Shown here piece after piece: positions 44,458-53,798 of a stretch of DNA of 64,000 bases (positions within the stretch are counted from its first letter, which is position 1; every line of letters starts with the position of its first letter). The DNA comes from Bacteroidia bacterium (GTDB taxonomy: Bacteria > Bacteroidota > Bacteroidia > Chitinophagales > Saprospiraceae), in contig JAUHXV010000002.1 of the NCBI GenBank assembly GCA_030426765.1, positions 1 to 64,000 on the forward strand. Direction: 5' to 3'. A program made the position numbers and the translations under genes. The notes below the pieces were generated by a model. That model was given only the letters and a program-made list of their open reading frames with translations, ran no database searches and had not been told where the DNA came from.

Positions 44458-47061
44458 ATGAAAACGCTGCTTTTTAATAGTTCAATGCTTGTATGTTTTT
44501 TTCTAATTACAGGGAATCTTCTTTCTCAGGGAAATGTCGCTATCAACAGCACGGGTGATTCTCCGGCGGCAAGTGCTATGCTGGATGTTCAGTCTTCCAC
44601 CAAAGGGCTTTTAGTGCCGCGGATGTCTACGGCAGATCGGAATAACATTCCTGCTCCGGCGACCGGATTGATTGTATATGATCTTGACATCAACAGTTTC
44701 TTTTTTTATGCCGGTAGTGCCTGGATAGAAGTGTTAGGCGGGTTTACTACACTTCTTGCTGACAACGATCATGATACGAAAATTGATGTGGAAGCCACCA
44801 CAGATGAAGACACCATTAAGTTTACTGTAGCAGGTACTCAAATGGCTAAAATGGATGGTAGGACATTCCACCTGGAATCACCCGGAGGAAGTGTCTTTAT
44901 AGGAAAAGATGCGGGCATCAATGATGACGGTACAGACAACACCAATACCTTTATCGGGGGCTTTGCCGGTATGTCCAACACCAGCGGATCTTCAAATGTC
45001 TTTCTTGGAATGAATGCAGGTCGGTTAAATGAAATCGGAAAGTCCAATATTTTTGTGGGTGAAAATGCCGGTTATACCAATACGTCGGGCGAGCACAATG
45101 TGTTTATCGGAGAGGGAGCAGGTGCTCTGAATGAAGATGGCACACGGAATATTTTTCAAGGTAGTTTTTCGGGATATCACAACACTTCAGGCCAGGATAA
45201 TATGGCGTTTGGCAATGAAGCGCTCTTTTCAAATGAAACAGGTAATGATAATATTGCGATCGGTACAAGCTCTATGATCACAAATGTTGATGGTAGCGAG
45301 AATATAGCCATCGGCTCATGGGCTTTGTCTCAATCATCAGGTTCAGTACAAAATATCGCTGTGGGACATAATGCTCTCACCAATACTACTTCCGGCCTGA
45401 ATAACACAGCTGTAGGCCATAGCGCTATGCAGACAAATCAAACGGGTAACAGTAATGCAGCCTTCGGGTCAGCTACGCTTGCTAACAACACAACCGGAAA
45501 GGAGAATACTGCTATCGGCACAGCTGCTTTATTGATGAATACTACAGGAAATCAAAATGCAGGCCATGGGACAGGAGCTCTTTTTCAAAATACAACAGGT
45601 AATGATAACGTAGGGGTAGGCTCTTATGCTAATGTGAATAACCGAACAGGTTCGCAAAACACTATCCTCGGGTCTCTGGCAGGCTCCTGGGGTACACTTC
45701 ACAATAAGAGCGGTAATGTTTTTATTGGCTACAAAGCCGGATATGCTGAAGTGGGTGATAACAAATTGTACATTGAAAACTCAGACTCAGCGAATCCCCT
45801 GATCTATGGAGATTTTACTGACGGATCAGAAGTAGTGGGCATTAATGGTCTTCTGGGTGTTGGTACACAGGTACCGGTGCACCCTCTGCATGTCATTGGA
45901 GATGGGGCGGATTCGGTTCAAACGGTTGTGGGTATGTTACAATCCGTTTCTTCCGGAAGACCGGTGTTGTTATTTAGCGAAAACACATCGAGCAACTTCG
46001 CGAGTGGGATGAGTATTGAATACAATGGAGCGGCGGGAACCGGTAGTAGTAATGAAATGTATATCAATTATGTTGGTGGAAGCCCTATGGTTACTTTTGA
46101 AAACTCCGGAGAAGTGGGCATCGGCACGACACAACCCGCATGTCAGCTTCATGTGGTGGATGGAACAGATTCAGCACCGGAAGCCGGAGGATTTTTAATA
46201 CTCGGCGATTCCGACGGACCGAATGTTTCATTTGATAATAATGAGATTATGGCCCGAAACAATGGCACCACGGCCAATCTGTATTTACAAGCGAATGGTG
46301 GAAGTCTTGGGATCGGAAATGTTTCTTTTGACAGCAAAGTCAATATTCGGTCAGAAACAGGAGAGAATCCTCTGCGCGCTCGCATTGAGGGTACCACAAA
46401 ATTTTTAGTGCATAGCAACGGAGGTGTCGCCATTGGTGCTAACGCCACGCCGCCCACCAATGGCCTTAAAGTGGAAGGCGATATCACCATGGATGGAGAT
46501 GATATTACTTCTACCCAGACGTTACGCCTCAATAGTTCAACGCGCATTGAATTGATCGTGGGATCCAACACGATCATCATCGATCCCGTGACTGGCATTT
46601 CGATCAATGCAGACACCGATATGATTTTTACGGCAGGGAATGATATTTATTTTGATGCGGGTGGGGATATTATTTTAGACGCCAACGAGAATATTAATCA
46701 AATAGCAGGATATGACTATAATGTCGATGTCTCGCATGATATCCTGATCGAAGGGGACTATGGTATTGACATTTTAGCGGATGACAACATTGTGCTGGAT
46801 GCCAATCTCAATATTGATATGACATCCGGTTCAGAGTTTGAAATTAACGGTGGAAATTTTGACTTGAATAGTAGTGGATGGGTAGAAATAGATGGTACAT
46901 CAACCATTGATCTTGATGGTTCGCTGGTGCGTTTGAATGCTGAAGGAAATTCATCTGCCACAGCAGCATATACCGGATCCAGTGTAAACAATCCACCTTG
47001 TAGTACCGGTTGCATCGGAACCGTCAATACTGGAAGTTCGAAAGTGTTTATTGGATACTAA
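44458..47061 (+). CDS. Secreted YadA-head-like repeat adhesin
   Basis: With the ATG at 44458 the protein has 867 residues and a signal peptide (MKTLLFNSSMLVCFFLITGN). After 'ASAMLDVQSSTKGLLVPRMS', a common Saprospiria opening, about sixteen 17-residue units follow ('NIFVGENAGYTNTSGEH', 'NTAIGTAALLMNTTGNQ'), with the N-x-x-x-G-x-x-A pattern of trimeric-adhesin head repeats. A beta-rich middle with 'GEVGIGTTQPACQLHV' and a final D-I-x-[FL]-[DN] strand repeat ('DMIFTAGNDIYFDAGGDIIL') follow. The end ('GSSKVFIGY') shows neither a T9SS domain nor a peptidase S74-type chaperone, which related proteins often carry. Export route is therefore unclear. Confidence 0.8.
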   Translation: MKTLLFNSSMLVCFFLITGNLLSQGNVAINSTGDSPAASAMLDVQSSTKGLLVPRMSTADRNNIPAPATGLIVYDLDINSFFFYAGSAWIEVLGGFTTLLADNDHDTKIDVEATTDEDTIKFTVAGTQMAKMDGRTFHLESPGGSVFIGKDAGINDDGTDNTNTFIGGFAGMSNTSGSSNVFLGMNAGRLNEIGKSNIFVGENAGYTNTSGEHNVFIGEGAGALNEDGTRNIFQGSFSGYHNTSGQDNMAFGNEALFSNETGNDNIAIGTSSMITNVDGSENIAIGSWALSQSSGSVQNIAVGHNALTNTTSGLNNTAVGHSAMQTNQTGNSNAAFGSATLANNTTGKENTAIGTAALLMNTTGNQNAGHGTGALFQNTTGNDNVGVGSYANVNNRTGSQNTILGSLAGSWGTLHNKSGNVFIGYKAGYAEVGDNKLYIENSDSANPLIYGDFTDGSEVVGINGLLGVGTQVPVHPLHVIGDGADSVQTVVGMLQSVSSGRPVLLFSENTSSNFASGMSIEYNGAAGTGSSNEMYINYVGGSPMVTFENSGEVGIGTTQPACQLHVVDGTDSAPEAGGFLILGDSDGPNVSFDNNEIMARNNGTTANLYLQANGGSLGIGNVSFDSKVNIRSETGENPLRARIEGTTKFLVHSNGGVAIGANATPPTNGLKVEGDITMDGDDITSTQTLRLNSSTRIELIVGSNTIIIDPVTGISINADTDMIFTAGNDIYFDAGGDIILDANENINQIAGYDYNVDVSHDILIEGDYGIDILADDNIVLDANLNIDMTSGSEFEINGGNFDLNSSGWVEIDGTSTIDLDGSLVRLNAEGNSSATAAYTGSSVNNPPCSTGCIGTVNTGSSKVFIGY

Positions 47062-47078
47062 AAACTACGGACGTTATA

Positions 47079-47552
47079 TTAACCGAGAAAGGAAGAGTAC
47101 ATCCACACCAATTTTTCCTGCTCGCGGATATAATCGCTCATCAGGGCATTGGTTCCCTCGTCGCAGGCATCTCCGGCGAGATCCAGGATTTCGCGCTGCA
47201 GGACGATAAGCGTTTGAAACGATTGCAGGACATTGCTGACGGCCAACAGACCATCGCTCACTTGTTCACTCTCTTTAATGGTTGATGCGCTGCGATAAGC
47301 GGAATAATTGTGCAATGGGGTATGCCCTAAAGTCAGTACACGCTCCGCCACCTCATCGATTTTGAGCAGCAGGTCATTGTACAATTCTTCAAACTTCAGA
47401 TGAAGCTCAAAGAATTTTTCCCCTTTTATGTTCCAGTGATATCCTCTGGTGTTTTGATAGAAAATGGAGTAATTGGCGAGCAGGGTGTTTAGTTTTTCTG
47501 CGAGAATCGCTGCCCTATTTTTATCGAGGCCGATGGCATTTAGATTGTTCAT
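47079..47552 (-). CDS. dps: Dps-family ferritin-like DNA-protection protein
   Basis: The 157-residue four-helix protein has the Dps ferroxidase signature: 'NTRGYHWNIKGEKFFELHLK' followed by 'FEELYNDLLLKIDEVAERV', which supply the His and acidic iron ligands at the dimer interface. Dps dodecamers oxidise and store iron with hydrogen peroxide and protect DNA during stress. A TAnnTTTG-like element lies 21 bp upstream. It is convergent with the adhesin gene. Confidence 0.93.
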   Translation of the reverse strand: MNNLNAIGLDKNRAAILAEKLNTLLANYSIFYQNTRGYHWNIKGEKFFELHLKFEELYNDLLLKIDEVAERVLTLGHTPLHNYSAYRSASTIKESEQVSDGLLAVSNVLQSFQTLIVLQREILDLAGDACDEGTNALMSDYIREQEKLVWMYSSFLG

Positions 47553-47572
47553 TGTGTCGAGTTATTTGAACG

Positions 47573-47580
47573 CAAAGTTA
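47573..47580 (-). promoter_or_regulatory. -7 element of the dps promoter
   Basis: CAAAGTTA on the plus strand reads TAACTTTG on the minus strand, an exact TAnnTTTG match 21 bp ahead of the dps start codon. A TTG-type -33 element lies somewhat far (47607-47609), so only the -7 box is claimed. Confidence 0.45.
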
Positions 47581-47724
47581 CCGTGTATCCGGATGAACTA
47601 TTGTAACAAGAGATACCTAAAAGAATACCTATTGGGACAAAAGATGTTGAATACAGATTCATATATTTCTGTTTGTAAATACTGCTTTTAAAAAAGACAA
47701 CCGATAAAGCATTTTGAATTAAAG

Positions 47725-47732
47725 TATCTTTG
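47725..47732 (+). promoter_or_regulatory. -7 element ahead of the AlaDH/PNT-like gene
   Basis: TATCTTTG matches the TAnnTTTG consensus and lies 40 bp before the start codon at 47773. No well-spaced TTG -33 box was found. Confidence 0.4.
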
Positions 47733-47772
47733 AAACTTGTCGAATTAAATTTTCTAAGCAAACCTATATTCT

Positions 47773-48915
47773 ATGCTGACCCTTGGTGTGATCGGAACTT
47801 CTAAAAAACCGGATGAGCGTCGACTGCCTATTCATCCGGATCATTTTCATCGATTGCCCGAGGAGATTCGGAAGCAACTCATTTTTGAAAAAGGTTACGG
47901 GGCTCCGTTTCGGATAAGTGATGACGCTATTGCCGAACAGACCGGAGGGCTTGCTACGCGAGAGGAATTGCTGCGAGATCTGGGAACTGTGGTGGTAGCT
48001 AAGCCATTGCATTCCGATCTGGAGGAGTTGAAAGAAGGGGGTGTGCTTTGGGGTTATCCGCATTGTGCACAGCAGTTTGATATCACGCAAACAGCGATTG
48101 ATCGCAAACAGACGCTTATTGCATTCGAGGATATGTATGTCTGGTATCCGGATGGTCATCCGGGTCGGCATACCTTTTATAAAAACAATGAACTCGCCGG
48201 CTATAGTGCGGTCATTCATGCTTTAACTCTTAAAGGAATTGACGGGCACTATGGCAATCAACGAAAGGTCATTATCCTGAGTTTTGGAGCCGTCAGCCGT
48301 GGTGCGATTTATGCCCTGGCGGCCCATGGATTCAGAGACATCACGATCTGTACGCAACGCCCGGATCACATGGTGCGGGAAGAAGTGCCCAATGTGGATT
48401 ATGTGCAGCTCAGACGGGGAGAAGGAGATGAACCCAGATATATAGTGACGGATCACGATGGCCATGACCGGCCGTTTTTAGATATGGTCAGAGAATCAGA
48501 GATCATAGTCAATGGTGTTTTTCAGAATACGGATGACCCGGACATCTTTATCAGTGAAGAGGAGAGAGACAGCCTGGTGCCCGGCACACTGATCATTGAT
48601 GTCAGCTGTGATGAGGGCATGGGTTTTTATTTTGCCCGGCCGACCTCGTTTCGCGAACCGATCATTCGGTTTGGAGACATCGATTACTATGCTGTCGATC
48701 ACACGCCCAGTTATTTTTGGGAAAGTGCGACCCGGTGCATTTCGGCGGCTATGCTGGTGCACCTGCCTTCAGTGGTGGAGGGTCGTGAGGGTTGGAAGCG
48801 AAATGAAACGATCCAGCGCGCGATCAATATTGATCAGGGCGTCATTGTGAAAGACCATATCCTTCGCTTTCAGAACAGGGCATCTGATTACCCGCATAAA
48901 ATTCTATCGTCCTGA
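47773..48915 (+). CDS. AlaDH/PNT-superfamily dehydrogenase (N5-carboxyethyl-ornithine synthase-like)
   Basis: The 380-residue enzyme has the N-terminal AlaDh/PNT substrate domain ('MLTLGVIGTSKKPDERRLPI' followed by 'HPDHF' and 'IFEKGYGAPFRISDDAI') and a Rossmann NAD(P) domain ('KVIILSFGAVSRGAIYALAA'). The form recalls N5-(carboxyethyl)ornithine synthase and saccharopine-dehydrogenase-like enzymes, which reductively couple an amino acid and pyruvate or a keto acid. 'DVSCDEGMGFYFARPTSF' and 'YAVDHTPSYFWESAT' are characteristic of this subgroup. No ornithine or lysine pathway gene is adjacent, so the substrate is open. Confidence 0.78.
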   Translation: MLTLGVIGTSKKPDERRLPIHPDHFHRLPEEIRKQLIFEKGYGAPFRISDDAIAEQTGGLATREELLRDLGTVVVAKPLHSDLEELKEGGVLWGYPHCAQQFDITQTAIDRKQTLIAFEDMYVWYPDGHPGRHTFYKNNELAGYSAVIHALTLKGIDGHYGNQRKVIILSFGAVSRGAIYALAAHGFRDITICTQRPDHMVREEVPNVDYVQLRRGEGDEPRYIVTDHDGHDRPFLDMVRESEIIVNGVFQNTDDPDIFISEEERDSLVPGTLIIDVSCDEGMGFYFARPTSFREPIIRFGDIDYYAVDHTPSYFWESATRCISAAMLVHLPSVVEGREGWKRNETIQRAINIDQGVIVKDHILRFQNRASDYPHKILSS

Positions 48916-49140
48916 CATTGCGAATTCGTTGGGTGCGCTTCTGATATTTAGCTAATTCCTTTCTAAACCGTGGTTTAAGCGGGAAAAATTCATTCCCCTT
49001 TAGGCTTTAGTTCCGGCCTTCTCAGTGCCCGGCCTGGCCCTTATTTGTCATTTTCCGGACACTTGCCTTAATGGGTGGTGAACCTTTTCATTTTTATTTT
49101 GTCTAAATAATCTAATAAATATTTAAACAAAATTTAGACT

Positions 49141-51525
49141 ATGAAACGAGGACTTTTACCACTTAAAGCGATTGGGAAGCTATTTATAATCCCATTTTTA
49201 CTGTTTACCCTGGTACTTCAGGGTCAAACCAATGTTTTTGATGATGTCATTGCGACCAGCCCGAATCATACCTCCCTGAAAGCTGCGCTTGAGCAGGAAG
49301 GACTTGATGCCGCGCTTCAGGACGTCAATGCCTCCCTTACTGTTTTTGCCCCGGACGATGCGGCTTTTGATGCTCTGGCAGTAGCCCTGGGGACGGATCT
49401 TGCCGGTCTTCTGGCATTGCCTGATCTGGACCAGATATTATTATATCATGTCCTGGGCGTAACCGTAACCTCCGATGCTGTCATGAATGGTGACATCGTA
49501 ACCCCACTGAATGCAGCTAATACGTTGAAACTCACCAAGACCTCCATGGGGGATGTTTTCGTCAATCAGGCGCAGGTGAATGCGGCTGACCTGACAACCG
49601 ACAATGGTGTGTTGCACTCTGTAAACGCAGTCGTCCTCCCCGCTGAAACGGTTGTGGACGTAGCGATCGACAATGGTTTTTCAACGCTGGCCACAGCGGT
49701 GATTACAGCGGAATTGATTCCGGCATTGTCGGATCCGTTTGCCAGCTATACTGTTTTTGCTCCGACCAACGCAGCTTTTGATGCAGCGGTAGAAAGTCTT
49801 GGAATTGATATTCCTACTTTACTGACTTTGCCTAACCTTGGAGATATTCTGACCTATCATGTACTGGGCACAGAAGTGACTTCAGATATGATCAGCAACG
49901 GTGACATCGTCATGCCGTTGAGTATGACAAATACCCTGAAACTGACTGCGACTTCGATGGGTGAAGTATTCGTCAATCAGGCCCAGGTGATGGGAGCGGA
50001 TGTGGATGCCGACAATGGCGTTGTGCATATTCTGGATGCAGTTGTACTCCCATCCGAAACGGTTGTGGACGTAGCGATCGACAATGGATTTTCAACGCTG
50101 GCCACAGCGGTGATTACAGCCGAATTGATTCCGGCATTGTCGGATCCGTTTGCGAGTTATACGGTTTTTGCTCCGACCAATGCAGCTTTTGATGCAGCGG
50201 TAGAAAGTCTTGGAATTGATATCCCTACTTTACTGACATTGCCTAACCTTGGAGACATTCTGACCTATCATGTACTGGGCACAGAAGTGACTTCAGATAT
50301 GATCAGCAATGGTGATATCGTCATGCCGTTGAGTATGACAAATACCCTGAAACTGACTGCAACTTCGATGGGTGAAGTATTCGTCAATCAGGCCCAGGTG
50401 ACCGGCGCGGATGTGGATGCCGACAATGGCGTTGTGCATATTCTGGATGCAGTTGTTCTCCCATCCGAAACGGTTGTGGACGTAGCGATTGACAATGGTT
50501 TTTCAACACTGGCCACAGCGGTGATTACAGCCGAATTGATTCCGGCATTGTCGGATCCGTTCGCCAGCTATACTGTTTTTGCTCCGACCAATGCAGCTTT
50601 TGATGCAGCGGTAGAAAGTCTTGGAATTGATATTCCTACTTTACTGACTTTGCCTAACCTTGGAGATATTCTGACCTATCATGTACTGGGCACAGAAGTG
50701 ACTTCAGATATGATCAGCAACGGTGATATCGTCATGCCGTTGAGTATGACGAATACCTTGAAACTGACTGCGACTTCGATGGGTGAAGTATTCGTCAATC
50801 AGGCCCAGGTGACCGGCGCGGATGTGGATGCCGACAATGGCGTTGTGCATATTCTGGATGCAGTCGTTCTACCATCCGAAACGGTTGTGGACGTAGCGAT
50901 CGACAATGGATTTTCAACGCTGACCACAGCAGTGATTACAGCCGAATTGATTCCGGCATTGTCGGATCCGTTTTCAGAATTCACTGTATTCGCTCCTACC
51001 AACGATGCATTCGATACGCTCGTTTCAGAACTGGGAATTGATATACCCACATTACTGGCACTTCCTAATCTGGGAAATATTCTTGCCTATCACGTAGTCT
51101 CCGGAACGGTCCTGTCTACCGATCTGATGAATGGTGATGTTGTGACATTGAGCGGAGAAAGTATTACCGTAGATCTCACTAACGGGGTCATGATTAATGA
51201 TGCTATGGTTACCACTGCTGATGTACTCGCTAACAATGGAGTTGTCCACATCATTGACAAAGTACTGATCCCGGCTACGACTGCTTCAAGAGAAGTAGAA
51301 AACGTACTTCCATTAAATTATTTCCCCAACCCAACTACAGATGTTGTCTATCTGACGGGAATCATGGAGGGGGACTTTCAGGTATTTGATATAAATGGCA
51401 AAATGGTGAACGGAGGTATCCTGACCGATAATATGGTTAGAGTAGATGACCTGGCGCGGGGAACCTATATCCTTCGTGTATTGAATGAGAATACCGTACA
51501 CCAGGCAAAACTTATTAAGCTGTAG
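49141..51525 (+). CDS. Secreted fasciclin (FAS1) repeat protein with T9SS sorting domain
   Basis: The 794-residue protein has a signal peptide and five FAS1 domains of about 137 residues, each with the H1 motif 'YTVFAPTNAAFDAAVESLGI' and the H2 motif 'ILTYHVLG'. Domains 2-4 are nearly identical, while 1 and 5 have diverged. The C-terminus is a T9SS domain ('LNYFPNPTTDVVYLTGIMEG ... GTYILRVLNENT'). FAS1 proteins mediate cell adhesion or matrix cohesion, so a role in biofilm, aggregation or gliding contacts is likely. A strong terminator follows. Confidence 0.92.
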   Translation: MKRGLLPLKAIGKLFIIPFLLFTLVLQGQTNVFDDVIATSPNHTSLKAALEQEGLDAALQDVNASLTVFAPDDAAFDALAVALGTDLAGLLALPDLDQILLYHVLGVTVTSDAVMNGDIVTPLNAANTLKLTKTSMGDVFVNQAQVNAADLTTDNGVLHSVNAVVLPAETVVDVAIDNGFSTLATAVITAELIPALSDPFASYTVFAPTNAAFDAAVESLGIDIPTLLTLPNLGDILTYHVLGTEVTSDMISNGDIVMPLSMTNTLKLTATSMGEVFVNQAQVMGADVDADNGVVHILDAVVLPSETVVDVAIDNGFSTLATAVITAELIPALSDPFASYTVFAPTNAAFDAAVESLGIDIPTLLTLPNLGDILTYHVLGTEVTSDMISNGDIVMPLSMTNTLKLTATSMGEVFVNQAQVTGADVDADNGVVHILDAVVLPSETVVDVAIDNGFSTLATAVITAELIPALSDPFASYTVFAPTNAAFDAAVESLGIDIPTLLTLPNLGDILTYHVLGTEVTSDMISNGDIVMPLSMTNTLKLTATSMGEVFVNQAQVTGADVDADNGVVHILDAVVLPSETVVDVAIDNGFSTLTTAVITAELIPALSDPFSEFTVFAPTNDAFDTLVSELGIDIPTLLALPNLGNILAYHVVSGTVLSTDLMNGDVVTLSGESITVDLTNGVMINDAMVTTADVLANNGVVHIIDKVLIPATTASREVENVLPLNYFPNPTTDVVYLTGIMEGDFQVFDINGKMVNGGILTDNMVRVDDLARGTYILRVLNENTVHQAKLIKL
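49651..50883 (+). repeat. Three near-identical 411-bp tandem units (FAS1 domains 2-4)
   Basis: The motif GTTGTGGACGTAGCGAT recurs at 49651, 50062, 50473 and 50884, an exact 411-bp period (137 codons). Units 1-3 differ at only a few scattered bases. Such arrays expand and contract by recombination, so domain number may vary between strains, and assembly errors are possible. Confidence 0.9.
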
Positions 51526-51558
51526 AAAGCTATAGCAGACTTCTCTTACTACCAGAGG

Positions 51559-51584
51559 GCCCTGAGCGATCAGGGCTTTTTTTT
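51559..51584 (+). terminator. Rho-independent terminator after the FAS1 gene
   Basis: A perfect 7-bp GC-rich stem (GCCCTGA at 51559-51565, TCAGGGC at 51570-51576) with a 4-nt loop is followed by eight T residues, 33 bp after the FAS1 stop codon. Confidence 0.85.
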
Positions 51585-51600
51585 ATGCCTATGACGAAGG

Positions 51601-52053
51601 CTATTTAATGCCATATTGTTTTTTTGCAACAGCCACCTGGTCTTCTTCTTTTGTCTCAGGAAAGAACTGATAGCTGGGTGCCAGAATGGGTTTTGCGGAC
51701 TGTATTTTGATTCGGGTAATGGTGTTAAACGGAAATTTTCCGCCGGTAAGAGAAGTTAGCTTTTCTTTCATATCCTGATATTTTACATCCTTTGAGTCTA
51801 CTATTTCCGCTTCTCCCTTGAGTTGAAACCCTTTCTGCACGAGGACATCAATAAAACTTATGCATACGTTTGGATTCTCTTGAATGTTTCGCACAGTTTG
51901 TGGCGAAGCAATATTGGCCACGATGACATAGGTATCATCAAAATGTGTGAAAACTTCTTTTGGAGAAACGTTGGGGATATTGTCAGCTGAGCTCGTGGCG
52001 AGCCAGCACAGGACACTATCGTCTATGTATTGTTTAATTTCAGGGGAAAGCAT
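51601..52053 (-). CDS. Pyridoxamine 5'-phosphate oxidase-family flavin-binding protein
   Basis: The ATG at 52053 gives 150 residues with the split-barrel flavin-binding fold: 'YIDDSVLCWLATSSADNIPN' followed by 'VSPKEVFTHFDDTYVIVANI', then 'TVRNIQENPNVCISFIDVLV' and 'GFQLKGEAEIVDS'. Such small proteins bind FMN or F420 and are often general oxidoreductases. No pathway is indicated by the neighbours. An upstream ATG at 52065 is possible. Confidence 0.82.
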   Translation of the reverse strand: MLSPEIKQYIDDSVLCWLATSSADNIPNVSPKEVFTHFDDTYVIVANIASPQTVRNIQENPNVCISFIDVLVQKGFQLKGEAEIVDSKDVKYQDMKEKLTSLTGGKFPFNTITRIKIQSAKPILAPSYQFFPETKEEDQVAVAKKQYGIK

Positions 52054-52096
52054 AACAAAAAACAAATTAACATGGGAAACTAAAATAGAAAGGATT

Positions 52097-52849
52097 CTAT
52101 TTTCTGATACCTGTTACATTATACCTCCGCGAGTAACTTTGACCAGGTGTGACATAAACCATAAAGGAAAGCGTATCCGGATGCGAAAACCCACCCATGT
52201 GGCAGTACCTGTCACCATAGGTAGTTTTCAGTTGACTTGGATAATCTACTAATGAGACCATTTTGAGGTCATCACCAAAGACAACGGTAAGTTTCGTCAT
52301 ATACTGGTCACCATTATAGTATCCGGAGAGGCCTCCACCGGACAAATCAGAAAATTCAAAATTTCGTATCTCACCGTCATAGAACAAGGTATCATAGAAG
52401 TAGCCTAATGACAATTCCCATCCTTCATAAAAGACAGTAAAATCGTAGTCATCAATCCATTCATGTCGAGGATCGATGATGATGACATTTCTTTCGGCGG
52501 TAGCCTGAACTGATTCGTTAAGATCATATAATCGGGCTTCCATGGTGTATTGGCCCGCGTCTTTATAAGCTGATTCTTCCCAGGCGTACTGATATGGTGG
52601 ATTGAAGTCATCATAAAGATGCTGGCCTCCTTCAAAGAAGCCAACCTTTTTAACAGGATCGTCCGATAAAACGGATGTGATAAAAACAGGGAAAGTGTCC
52701 TGAATGAAACTAAAATTCTCAGCTGGTTCGATAAACTCAATAGTGGGTGGATTTATCATAGGAAGTTCAATATCGTCAGGTCGGCAACCCGTAAAACTCA
52801 AAAAGAACAGAAAGACAATACAGAAATATGATAATCGCATAGCTGACAT
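52097..52849 (-). CDS. Lipoprotein with Ig-like domain, function unknown
   Basis: The 250-residue product has a lipoprotein signal (FLSFTGC-RPDD). Residues of about 30-130 resemble a bacterial Ig-like domain ('TIEFIEPAENFSFIQDTFPV', 'YTMEARLYDLNESVQATAER'). The C-terminal half is beta-rich and unrecognised ('DFTVFYEGWELSLGYFYDTL'). ATG at 52840 is a slightly shorter start. No motif suggests catalysis. Confidence 0.7.
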   Translation of the reverse strand: MSAMRLSYFCIVFLFFLSFTGCRPDDIELPMINPPTIEFIEPAENFSFIQDTFPVFITSVLSDDPVKKVGFFEGGQHLYDDFNPPYQYAWEESAYKDAGQYTMEARLYDLNESVQATAERNVIIIDPRHEWIDDYDFTVFYEGWELSLGYFYDTLFYDGEIRNFEFSDLSGGGLSGYYNGDQYMTKLTVVFGDDLKMVSLVDYPSQLKTTYGDRYCHMGGFSHPDTLSFMVYVTPGQSYSRRYNVTGIRK

Positions 52850-52979
52850 TCGATAATAAAATTACTTGACCGTTCAGTAATATAACCCCAATATTTTGAA
52901 TAGGCGTTGAAGAATTCAGCCCTTTTGTGTATTTGTTTTTAAGCCGACAAATTGATCCTGATCGAATTTTTAATGCCCT

Positions 52980-53786
52980 TTATTTTTCCCCGGTGGTGAT
53001 CATCAGTGGGGGTGAAGTCACATATGCGTTTTCAATTGAAGCATTTCTTTTCCAGTCTGTATAAAACAGATCTAATTCTTTTTGTGTGATCAAACCGGAA
53101 TCCACAAGGTTTTTGTGGTTGTGATTCGTTTGCTCCATGAGTTGCCAATAGGGCGAATTTGCTGTTCCTGATTTTTGGATCGGGATCGTTTCAATATTTC
53201 GGAACCCGATGGCTTCCATTCGATCGGCCATTTTCCCCCCAACATCCGGGTCTCCACCGGCACGTATGAGTAACTCATATACAGCTTCAAAAACGCGGTC
53301 GAAAGAAGGTGTCGGAGGTGACATGGCTATTTTATTAAAATCAAAATACTCCAGTGATACAAACTTCCCACCGGGCTTCAGCACGTCGAATATGTTTTTG
53401 ATGACTGAATCGGAAGCTCCCAGAAAAATGAATACCCATCTGCAAAAGACGTGATGTAAAGCTGCGAGATCGGTGTGCTTATTTGAAAATCCATCACGAA
53501 TATCTGCCTGGATCGGGTGGACATTCGGAATGTGCTGTTGATCGAGGAAGTGAATGAATTTTTCAGAACTATCCAACCCATATATCGCACCTTTCGGACC
53601 TACTTTATTCAACAAGTCCATGCACAGGTATCCCGGACCGCAGCCCAGGTCGAGAATGCGATCTCCGGGCAGGATGTTTGCTTTGTCGATGGCCGTTTGA
53701 GTTTCAGTCTGCCACACGTGATGCTGGAAATGAAGGCGTTTGATTTCTTCATCATCCATATCGCGCAGGACATACTTGTGAGCCAT
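52980..53786 (-). CDS. Class I SAM-dependent methyltransferase
   Basis: A 268-residue methyltransferase with SAM motif I 'ILDLGCGPGYLCMDLLNKVG', the acidic ribose-binding 'IYGLDSSEKFIHFL' and 'VLKPGGKFVSLEYFDF'. The insert 'TPSFDRVFEAVYELLIRAGG' and 'DPDVGGKMADRMEAIGF' is typical of a subgroup acting on small molecules. It starts 12 bp after the stop of the DUF4256 gene, suggesting one transcript. The substrate is unknown. Confidence 0.85.
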   Translation of the reverse strand: MAHKYVLRDMDDEEIKRLHFQHHVWQTETQTAIDKANILPGDRILDLGCGPGYLCMDLLNKVGPKGAIYGLDSSEKFIHFLDQQHIPNVHPIQADIRDGFSNKHTDLAALHHVFCRWVFIFLGASDSVIKNIFDVLKPGGKFVSLEYFDFNKIAMSPPTPSFDRVFEAVYELLIRAGGDPDVGGKMADRMEAIGFRNIETIPIQKSGTANSPYWQLMEQTNHNHKNLVDSGLITQKELDLFYTDWKRNASIENAYVTSPPLMITTGEK

Positions 53787-53798
53787 GGAAAATTTCTG

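Noticed and set aside
49101-49139. Inverted repeat GTCTAAAT / ATTTAGAC just before the FAS1 start codon
   Set aside because: The arms are AT-rich and 23 nt apart in very AT-rich DNA; chance occurrence is too likely to call an operator.
49651-50883. Regular direct repeats considered as a CRISPR-like or satellite array
   Set aside because: The 411-bp period is a multiple of three, preserves the reading frame and encodes complete FAS1 domains.
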